Part shown: one piece after another, positions 16,330 to 22,546 of the stretch
Layout: each line of letters begins with the position of its first letter
Position numbering within the stretch: the first letter of the stretch is position 1
NCBI RefSeq assembly: GCF_036172515.1
Contig: NZ_JAXKVW010000007.1
Location: 49,516-113,515 of the forward strand
Length of the DNA: 64,000 nt
Direction: 5' to 3'
Origin: Flexistipes sp.
GTDB lineage: Bacteria > Chrysiogenota > Deferribacteres > Deferribacterales > Flexistipitaceae
Program-made: the position numbers and the translations under genes
Notes under the pieces: model-generated
The model's input: the letters and a program-made list of their open reading frames with translations, nothing else
Databases searched by the model: none
What the model was told of the DNA's origin: nothing

Positions 16330-18654
16330 CTAAGCTTTTTTTATTTCTACAAATGTTTCGTGCAATAAAGCATTCCCGGATATTGTCTCGGCATAATCTT
16401 CCAGTATTTCGGCATCCGAAGCGCCAACTTTATAAACATTGGTAAGCCACTTGGACAATCGTCCGAAACCGTGAAGATAAAAAACTGTATCCGGTCTTGT
16501 ATATTCAGTGACGTGAACTTTTACCTTTTGCTCTCCCACGGAACTTTTAACAATTGCATAGTCCCCGTCATTCAATCCCTGTTTGAGTGCGGATTTAGGA
16601 TGTATCCAAAGCATGTTTGTGTAGTGCCCGTAAGCTTCCAGCAGATAAGGTACATTTTGCGTGTTTGCCTGAGTAAACTGTGCGTGTCTTCCCACAACAA
16701 ATCTGTATTTACCTTGCGGAGCTTCAGATGGTTTCTGATAAACCGGGAGAGCATAAAGTCCGGCTTCCGGATATCTTACGCTGGCGAGTTCTATTTTGCC
16801 CGTTTTTGTTTTAAGCCTGGCACCTTCTTTGAGGGTTTTGCCGTATGGGATTTTATCTGTTTTGTAAAAGCATCCCTTTTCCATAAGCATTTTGTAGGCA
16901 CCGGGATAATCTGAAAGCTGGTGCTTTATAATGTGAGACATGGGAACACCTTTGAATGTTTTAACATAATCCCTCATATAAGCCTTATCCTCTTCCCAGG
17001 CATCAACCCAGTATTCATCTTTCTTAAGGAATCTTTCAGTTAAATCAACGGTAATATCCTTCATGGATTTTGTATCAAAAAGAGGATCGATAACAGGTTT
17101 TCTGAAAATCACTACCGGCGCAACACCGCCTAAGCTATGAGCCGGATCCCATCTTTCCAGATATGTGGATTCAGGGAGAACTACATCTGAATACCATGCA
17201 GTATCGGACATCTGGATATCGATTGTACATATGAATTCCATAGATTTCAGCATTTCCAGTGTTTTAGATCTGTTAGGAACAGATTCAACCGGGTTTTGCT
17301 TGTAAACAAACATCCCTTTAACGGGATACGGTTTTTGCTTTAATATAGCATCCCTGAACAGTACCCAGCTTCCGTCAGCTTCTGAAAGATAAGCTACTTC
17401 ATCTTTGGGCATACCTTTGTTGGATTTTATATATTCAGGTAAAACATCAGCTGCGAAACTTACTTTTCCGCCGTCTATTCTGCTTTTGACTCTGCCAAAA
17501 AGTGGGAATATGAACTCGTGAGATTTCAGACTTATACCGGACTTGGGTATAAGACCTCCCTTCCTGTCCCAGGCTCCAACTATTGCATTAAGAATAGCGC
17601 ATGCTCTTCTGTAGTAAACATCATTGGCAGTAAAAGAACTTCTTCTGCCCGGATACCACACAGAAGCCGGGGCATTTTCAGCGAATTTTCTTGCCATCCA
17701 TCTTATTTCGTCTGCAGGAATCTCGCTTTCCTTTTCAGCCCATTCCGGCGTATTTTCCTTAACGTGTTCTTTCAACTGATCGAAACCGTGTGTATATTTG
17801 TTAACAAACTCCTTGTCGTATAACTCTTCAGATATGATGACATTTATCATGGCCAGAACAACTGCCATATCCGTACCAGGTTTTATCGGAAACCATTTGT
17901 CTGCAATAGCAGCAGATTTTGTTGCACGCGGATCAAGATATACAAAAGTCTGTTCTTTATGTTTTTTTGCCAGATCAATTGTGTCAGGTGTAATAAAAGC
18001 TTCCGCCCTGTTGGAGCCGGCCATAACAACAAATTTTGCGTTGGCGATGTCAGCATCTGGCAATGTGCCGTAAACAGAAGAGTATCCCTGAATATTGGAA
18101 GCAAGACACAGCGTAGGATGACGTACACTGTTGGTTGATCCAACTACGGATGTCAGATGCCTGAAAAATTCTTCCTGCAAGCCTTCAGTGGAAGCGAATG
18201 CGATGGAAGATCTGTTGTCATATTTGTTTATCAGTTTTATTACATTTTCAATAATGTAATCGTAAGCCTCATCCCAGCTTACTTCTTTCCATTTACCTTC
18301 ACCGCGTTTGCCGGTTCTTATTAAAGGTTTTTTCAATCTGTCCGGAGAGTAGGGCACTTTAGCTCCCACATTCCCCCGAGCACACAGCATAGACCTGGAT
18401 TTGAAAAAGTTGTGATTGGGGTTCAGTTTATGAATTACCCCGTCTTTGACATCGGCAAATAAAGAGCATTTGTTAACGCATATTGCACATGCGCTGGGAA
18501 CAGTTTTGCTTCCCGACTCTTTACTTTGTTTACCGTGTTCCGATGCAACGGCTTTGATCGTTGAGAATTTAGAAGCCATTGCCCCGGCTGCAAGAGTACC
18601 CCCACTGTAAGCAAGGAACTTCCTCCTGTTGAGCTTGGTTTTCAATAAAGACAT
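16330..18654 (-). CDS. Tat-exported molybdopterin oxidoreductase, PsrA/PhsA-like catalytic subunit (operon 2)
   Basis: 774 residues, parallel to the operon 1 enzyme over its whole length. The Tat signal is NRRKFLAYSGGTLAAGA, cluster cysteines are C56, C59, C63 and C91, and the same RHPTLCLAS segment carries the presumed molybdenum-ligand cysteine. Differences concentrate in the signal region and in scattered surface stretches, for example SYGSTNTVRHP versus SVVGSTNSVRHP. Two such enzymes in one organism could differ in substrate, affinity or expression. A strong promoter and a palindromic site lie immediately upstream. Confidence 0.88.
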   Translation of the reverse strand: MSLLKTKLNRRKFLAYSGGTLAAGAMASKFSTIKAVASEHGKQSKESGSKTVPSACAICVNKCSLFADVKDGVIHKLNPNHNFFKSRSMLCARGNVGAKVPYSPDRLKKPLIRTGKRGEGKWKEVSWDEAYDYIIENVIKLINKYDNRSSIAFASTEGLQEEFFRHLTSVVGSTNSVRHPTLCLASNIQGYSSVYGTLPDADIANAKFVVMAGSNRAEAFITPDTIDLAKKHKEQTFVYLDPRATKSAAIADKWFPIKPGTDMAVVLAMINVIISEELYDKEFVNKYTHGFDQLKEHVKENTPEWAEKESEIPADEIRWMARKFAENAPASVWYPGRRSSFTANDVYYRRACAILNAIVGAWDRKGGLIPKSGISLKSHEFIFPLFGRVKSRIDGGKVSFAADVLPEYIKSNKGMPKDEVAYLSEADGSWVLFRDAILKQKPYPVKGMFVYKQNPVESVPNRSKTLEMLKSMEFICTIDIQMSDTAWYSDVVLPESTYLERWDPAHSLGGVAPVVIFRKPVIDPLFDTKSMKDITVDLTERFLKKDEYWVDAWEEDKAYMRDYVKTFKGVPMSHIIKHQLSDYPGAYKMLMEKGCFYKTDKIPYGKTLKEGARLKTKTGKIELASVRYPEAGLYALPVYQKPSEAPQGKYRFVVGRHAQFTQANTQNVPYLLEAYGHYTNMLWIHPKSALKQGLNDGDYAIVKSSVGEQKVKVHVTEYTRPDTVFYLHGFGRLSKWLTNVYKVGASDAEILEDYAETISGNALLHETFVEIKKA

Positions 18655-18706
18655 ATTTTGCCCCCTTGTTTTGGTGTTTCACTTTATCCATATGTTTGAA
18701 TATAGA

Positions 18707-18735
18707 TAAATATAATTAAAGGAATGGGCTGTCAA
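18707..18735 (-). promoter_or_regulatory. Sigma-70-type promoter of operon 2
   Basis: On the minus strand, a perfect TTGACA (18730-18735), a 17-base spacer and TATTTA (18707-18712). The catalytic gene starts at 18654, giving a leader of about 45 bases. Confidence 0.7.
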
Positions 18736-18762
18736 TATTTTTTTTGCTTTATTATTAGACAT

Positions 18763-18781
18763 TTATGGCATATGCCAATAA
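18763..18781. promoter_or_regulatory. Palindromic operator candidate, site B
   Basis: TTATGGCATATGCCAATAA contains the perfect 12-base palindrome TGGCATATGCCA. Its centre lies about 37 bases upstream of the -35 box, a position typical for activator binding. A near copy stands in front of operon 1 at 9312-9329. Confidence 0.5.
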
Positions 18782-18823
18782 AGAAGGTATCTGAAAAGAT
18801 ATTTCTATGCTATAATTTCAAAA

Positions 18824-18837
18824 GCATTTGCCAATAA
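18824..18837. promoter_or_regulatory. Second half-site of the same type, site C
   Basis: GCATTTGCCAATAA repeats the right half of site B in the same orientation, with the two CCAATAA ends 56 bases apart, between the DUF134 gene and operon 2. It also lies just downstream of the DUF134 stop codon. Confidence 0.35.
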
Positions 18838-18857
18838 CAGACACAACGGGTAGGGTT

Positions 18858-19340
18858 TTAGGGTATATTGCCGGTTAACTTTAAAGGGCATTTACACTCT
18901 TTTCCGCACCTTCTCATTTTTATTATTTCATCGGAGTTGCATTTGGAGCAATAGTAGTTTGTTTTTGCACCATCCGAATCTTCCCATTCATGGGCGCATC
19001 TGATGCATTTTAAATGTCTCTTATAGAATCTTATGTATTCTTCGCACTCTATTTTGACAATCTTGCCGTTTATCAGAGCATCCGCCATTTTTTTTCTGGC
19101 TATTTCAACTATTCTGCCAAAAGTTTGTCTTGATACATTCATCAGAGAGGCAGCTTCTTCCTGGGATAAGCATTCAAGATCAGCAAGCCTCATTGCCTCC
19201 AGCTCATCAAGAGTTAAAATTGTCGCATTACCATTATTATCTAAGGATTCATCTTTGTTTGGTTTGTTGTCATTGTATGGTCCGAATTCATTAACCCGAG
19301 GCCGGTGCATAACCAATCTTTCTTTAGGTGGACGAGGCAT
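18858..19340 (-). CDS. DUF134-family putative DNA-binding regulator (second copy)
   Basis: 160 residues. The start is ATG 19340, six bases after AAGGAG; an in-frame TTG at 19346 touches the ribosome site and is unlikely. The DUF134 core is more typical than in the first copy: MPRPPKERLV, LTLDELEAMRLADLECLSQEEAASLMNVSRQTFGRIVEIARKKMADALINGK. A cysteine-rich C-terminal extension follows (CIRCAHEW, YYCSKCNSDE, RRCGKECKC), resembling a zinc ribbon plus extra cysteines that could sense metal or redox state. It sits directly upstream of operon 2 on the same strand and has its own strong promoter. Confidence 0.88.
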   Translation of the reverse strand: MPRPPKERLVMHRPRVNEFGPYNDNKPNKDESLDNNGNATILTLDELEAMRLADLECLSQEEAASLMNVSRQTFGRIVEIARKKMADALINGKIVKIECEEYIRFYKRHLKCIRCAHEWEDSDGAKTNYYCSKCNSDEIIKMRRCGKECKCPLKLTGNIP

Positions 19341-19372
19341 TTGCAACTCCTTTTGAACTTATGTTTATTTAC

Positions 19373-19401
19373 ATTATATTGCTGTGTTTCCTCAAAGTCA
19401 A
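19373..19401 (-). promoter_or_regulatory. Strong sigma-70 promoter of the second DUF134 gene
   Basis: On the minus strand, TTGACT (19396-19401), a 17-base spacer and a perfect TATAAT (19373-19378). The start codon is 33 bases further on. Confidence 0.75.
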
Positions 19402-19699
19402 GTTTTGAGTTTGATTTGTAATAATCATATGCTTGTAAAGGTGGATATCAGTTTGCATGCAAAAAGTTTGGTTTATAATAGCATAAGCTTATAACGCTAA
19501 ATATTTTATTAAAAAAATTAGAATTATTTTATTTTGTAAACACAGAATCTTTTTTGATTTTATCATTTTTGTACTTTATTTTGCTATATATAAAAAACAT
19601 ATTTGTGCTATTGGATTTCATAATATTTGCAAAAGAGCAGATTTTATAGTTTGGTCTTGCATCATATGTCAGGATTTTGGGTGTTTTCTTGCAAATAAA
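19402..19699. promoter_or_regulatory. Divergent AT-rich gap with a TTTGCATGCAAA palindrome
   Basis: This gap lies between the divergent DUF134 and flavoprotein promoters. It holds the perfect 12-base palindrome TTTGCATGCAAA at 19452-19463, about 51 bases upstream of the DUF134 -35 box. Otherwise it is AT-rich sequence with no credible gene. Confidence 0.4.
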
Positions 19700-19728
19700 T
19701 TGACAAATGCCAAAAATTAATATATAAA
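19700..19728 (+). promoter_or_regulatory. Sigma-70 promoter of the flavoprotein gene
   Basis: A perfect TTGACA (19700-19705), a 17-base spacer and TATAAA (19723-19728). The spacer begins AATGCCAAA, which resembles the right half of site B, so a regulator could bind over the promoter core. Confidence 0.7.
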
Positions 19729-19761
19729 TATTCATATATTAATATATTCATGGAGGTAACT

Positions 19762-21087
19762 ATGAAAGTACTCGTTATTGGTGGTGGCCCGGGCGGTATT
19801 CAGTCAACTAAAACTTTGAAGACACATAATCCTGAGATAGATGTAACTGTAATAAGACCTGAGCCGTACAGTGTTATATATTGTGCTCTGCCTTACGTTG
19901 TGGAAGATCTGGTGGACAGGCAGAAAGTTCGTAAAAGTGACAATTTGATAACAGAAACCGGAGCAAATCTTGTAAAAGATAAGGCTGTCAATGTTGATTT
20001 TGAAAATAAAGTAGTAAAAACAGAACTTTCCGGCAATTATAATTATGATAAACTTATCATTTCAACAGGTGCAACCCCTTTTATCCCTCCAATTAAAGGG
20101 AATGAGCTTAAAAATGTAGTATCTGTAAAGACAGAGAGTGATTTGGATCAGATATTGGAATGCGTGGAAAAGGGTGCCAGAAAAGCAGTTGTTGTCGGTG
20201 CTGGTAACATCGGTATAGAAATGTCGGTGGCTTTAAAACACAAAGGTATTGAAACTTACCTTGTGGAGATGCAGGACAGGGTGGTTCCCAATATGCTAAG
20301 TAAAGAACTTTCCAAATTACCGGAAAAAGAAATTGTTGAGCTTGGTATTAAGCTGAAGTTAAATGTCGCAGTTGATGAATTAACAGGAAAAGAGCGTGTT
20401 GAAAAAGTAAAGCTTTCCAATAATGAGACTATTACTTTGGCAGAAAATGATATGGTAATCATGTGCGTCGGCGTTAAACCCAATGTCGAACTTTTTAAAA
20501 ACTCACCGCTTGAGATTGATACCGACGGTATAAAAGTGAACGAATATATGGAAACTAATATTGAAGATATATACGCTGTGGGCGACTGTACGAGTTATAT
20601 TTCCTACATTGACAAAAAGCCGCTGGGGGGAAAGCTTGCTACAAATGCAGTACCTATGGCTAAAATATGCGCTTACCGGATACTCGGCAAAAACTATTCC
20701 TATCCGGGTTTTATTAATGGTGCCATAACAAAGTGCGTAAACTGGCGTATGGGAGGTACAGGATTCAGCGAGGAAACGGCAAGGCAAAGGGGTTTTGATA
20801 TTACGACTGCTGTAGGGGAAACCACCACAAGATTCCCCATGATTCCGGGTGCCACCAAAGTCTATGTAAAACTGATTGCTGAAAAAAATACCTTAAGAAT
20901 TTTAGGGGGAGAAGTGGTTGCCGGTGAAAGTGTTCCGCAGTTTATTGATGTGATTTCCTTTGCAATCCAGAAAAATTCTACTGCATATGATTTGTTTCAA
21001 TTCAGCTATTGTGCTCAGCCCTTTCAAACATTTTTCCCTGCCAGTAATGCTATAGTTCAGGCCGCTGAGAAACTTCTAAACAGTTAA
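19762..21087 (+). CDS. FAD/NAD(P)-dependent oxidoreductase, CoA-disulfide reductase / NADH oxidase-like
   Basis: 441 residues. The start is ATG 19762; the upstream ATG at 19750 overlaps the GGAGGT ribosome site and is rejected. The N-terminal FAD-binding GGGPGG is at 7-12 and C41 in VIYCALPYV sits where CoA-disulfide reductases and NADH oxidases carry their single redox cysteine. The NAD-binding fold starts near residue 145 (VVGAGNIGIE), YAVGDC is near residue 273, and the C-terminal dimerisation domain is present. There is no rhodanese domain. Relatives reduce CoA disulfide, polysulfide or sulfur with NAD(P)H. Its place beside two sulfur-reductase-like operons supports a role in sulfur handling, but this is inference. 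Confidence 0.85.
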   Translation: MKVLVIGGGPGGIQSTKTLKTHNPEIDVTVIRPEPYSVIYCALPYVVEDLVDRQKVRKSDNLITETGANLVKDKAVNVDFENKVVKTELSGNYNYDKLIISTGATPFIPPIKGNELKNVVSVKTESDLDQILECVEKGARKAVVVGAGNIGIEMSVALKHKGIETYLVEMQDRVVPNMLSKELSKLPEKEIVELGIKLKLNVAVDELTGKERVEKVKLSNNETITLAENDMVIMCVGVKPNVELFKNSPLEIDTDGIKVNEYMETNIEDIYAVGDCTSYISYIDKKPLGGKLATNAVPMAKICAYRILGKNYSYPGFINGAITKCVNWRMGGTGFSEETARQRGFDITTAVGETTTRFPMIPGATKVYVKLIAEKNTLRILGGEVVAGESVPQFIDVISFAIQKNSTAYDLFQFSYCAQPFQTFFPASNAIVQAAEKLLNS

Positions 21088-21121
21088 TGCAGATGCGGTT
21101 TTCCCGCTTCTGCATTAACTG
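21081..21121 (+). terminator. Long hairpin overlapping the stop codon
   Basis: CAGTTAATGCAG (21081-21092) pairs perfectly with CTGCATTAACTG (21110-21121), with an inner GCGG/CCGC stem. The TAA stop at 21085-21087 lies in the 5' arm. No long T-tract follows, so it may stabilise the 3' end or terminate weakly. Confidence 0.6.
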
Positions 21122-21151
21122 TTACTGCATCTTTACTGTCCTTTATTAAAA

Positions 21152-21442
21152 CTGAAGTCACCCCATTTTTCGCAGTGCAAATATTTTTCAATGTAATTTG
21201 CACGCATTTCGCAGCCGAAACTCGAAACTACTGCCGCTAACCGTCTACACCCTCCTCTCATAATTGTTTTTATTTGCAAATATTTATCCACTTTACATTC
21301 CAACACAGGGTGTGACCGCTAACCGGCAGTACGTTTCTCAAACATCGGCTGCTTCATTTGTGCAAATTACATTGAAATCAGTGTCATGTTAGCTAATTAT
21401 ATGTAAAACAATACTTTTATATAATTTTTGGGGTGATGCCAG
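21152..21442. mobile_element. MITE-like element, 291 bases, with 9-base target duplication
   Basis: The ends are CTGAAGTCACCCCA (21152-21165) and TGGGGTGATGCCAG (21429-21442), inverted repeats matching at 11 of 14 positions. Both sides carry the identical direct repeat TTATTAAAA (21143-21151 and 21443-21451), as expected for a 9-base target site duplication. Inside lies a nested, roughly 70-base imperfect inverted repeat, including the perfect 17-base pair at 21187-21203 and 21360-21376. No transposase is encoded. CTG-type ends with a 9-base duplication recall IS4-group elements (IS10, IS50), but that link is inference. Confidence 0.8.
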
Positions 21443-21451
21443 TTATTAAAA

Positions 21452-21639
21452 CCTTTGAATTATTAAGTTTTCTGCTGTAAAAGATTGGAACTGTTTCCCA
21501 TGATTTTGAATATTTCTGTCTGTCGGTAGTCTGCCGGAAAAAAGTGTATGGAAAATAAAGGAAAAGTGACTGAGCCAAAAGTGTTGAAAACATATATTAA
21601 TTATAGTATTTTGATTAAAACAAACAGGGTAAATAAATT
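21452..21639. other. Gap between the MITE and surE
   Basis: An AT-rich leader to surE. I see no gene, a short purine-rich stretch (ataaaggaaaagtgac) and no clear promoter pair. Confidence 0.4.
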
Positions 21640-22410
21640 ATGAAAGTTCTTATTACGAATGATGACGGCATATATTCCAAAGGTATATACGAGCTGTATA
21701 AAAGTATTTCAAAAATTGCTGAAGTCGTTGTTGTGGCACCTATTAAAGAGCAAAGTGCTGTGGGGCATGCCATCACTGTAAAATATCCCCTGAGGCTTCA
21801 CGAAGTTAACCGTAAGGGCGAGTTTTTCGGATATGGTGTTGAGGGTACACCGGCTGATTGTGTGAAGCTTGCTTTCGATGATATCATTACGATTAAGCCT
21901 GATCTTGTTGTTTCAGGGATTAATCACGGAGCCAATTTAGCCTCCAATGTCATTTACTCCGGCACTGTTTCCGCAGCCACTGAAGGCGCTATGCTGGGGG
22001 TTAAATCGATGGCTGTCAGTTTAGCCTCAATTGAATACACCGATTTTTCTGCAGCTGCTGATTTTGCTGCTTTTTTTGCCAAATATCTGCATAATCTGAA
22101 CGATTACCATTCAAATCTTATCTTTAATATAAATGTACCTCCGCTGGAAAGGGGGGAAATAAAAGGGTGGAAATTTACAAAACAGGGAAAAACGAGATTT
22201 ATGGATACGTTTGAAAAGCGTCTTGACCCCAGAGGGAATACGTATTTTTGGCTTAAAGGGGAAAAGACTGTTGTTCACAGAAGTCAGGACTGCGATGATT
22301 ATCTCCTTGAGCAGGGGTTTGTGAGTGTGACGCCGATTAAATATGATCTTACTGATTACAGTCTTTATGAAAAGCTTAAAAATACTGAGGGGGTTAAAGA
22401 GTGGAAGTGA
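21640..22410 (+). CDS. surE: 5'/3'-nucleotidase SurE
   Basis: 256 residues, the usual SurE length. It removes phosphate from nucleoside monophosphates (and in some species exopolyphosphate) in the cytoplasm and is linked to stationary-phase survival. The metal-binding NDDG is at 7-10, followed by APIKEQSAVGHAIT, the SGINHGAN motif and the YSGTVSAATEGA segment, all characteristic. The start is ATG 21640. Its last codons overlap the small lipoprotein gene by 10 bases, so it probably leads a transcript that continues into the TPR/ExbB block. Confidence 0.95.
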   Translation: MKVLITNDDGIYSKGIYELYKSISKIAEVVVVAPIKEQSAVGHAITVKYPLRLHEVNRKGEFFGYGVEGTPADCVKLAFDDIITIKPDLVVSGINHGANLASNVIYSGTVSAATEGAMLGVKSMAVSLASIEYTDFSAAADFAAFFAKYLHNLNDYHSNLIFNINVPPLERGEIKGWKFTKQGKTRFMDTFEKRLDPRGNTYFWLKGEKTVVHRSQDCDDYLLEQGFVSVTPIKYDLTDYSLYEKLKNTEGVKEWK

Positions 22411-22526
22411 TAAAAAGATTACTAATCCTGATGGTTGTGATCGTTTTCTCAACTGCAATTGTTTCGTGTGAGGGGTGTAGCCAGAATAATCCCACATCAC
22501 CGGAAAAAACTGATCAGCAAAGCTGA
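22401..22526 (+). CDS. Small predicted lipoprotein, 41 residues
   Basis: A short frame from GTG 22401 to TGA 22526, seven bases after a GAGGGGG ribosome site. It encodes a basic start (VEVIKR), a hydrophobic stretch LLILMVVIVFSTA, a lipobox AIVSC with the lipidated cysteine at residue 23, and a short polar tail with a second Cys (CEGCSQNN...). A tiny lipoprotein at this place, overlapping surE by 10 bases and 20 bases ahead of the TPR gene, is unlikely to be chance, but no family is recognised. Confidence 0.65.
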   Translation: MEVIKRLLILMVVIVFSTAIVSCEGCSQNNPTSPEKTDQQS

Positions 22527-22546
22527 GAGCTAAGGCGGTAATGTTT

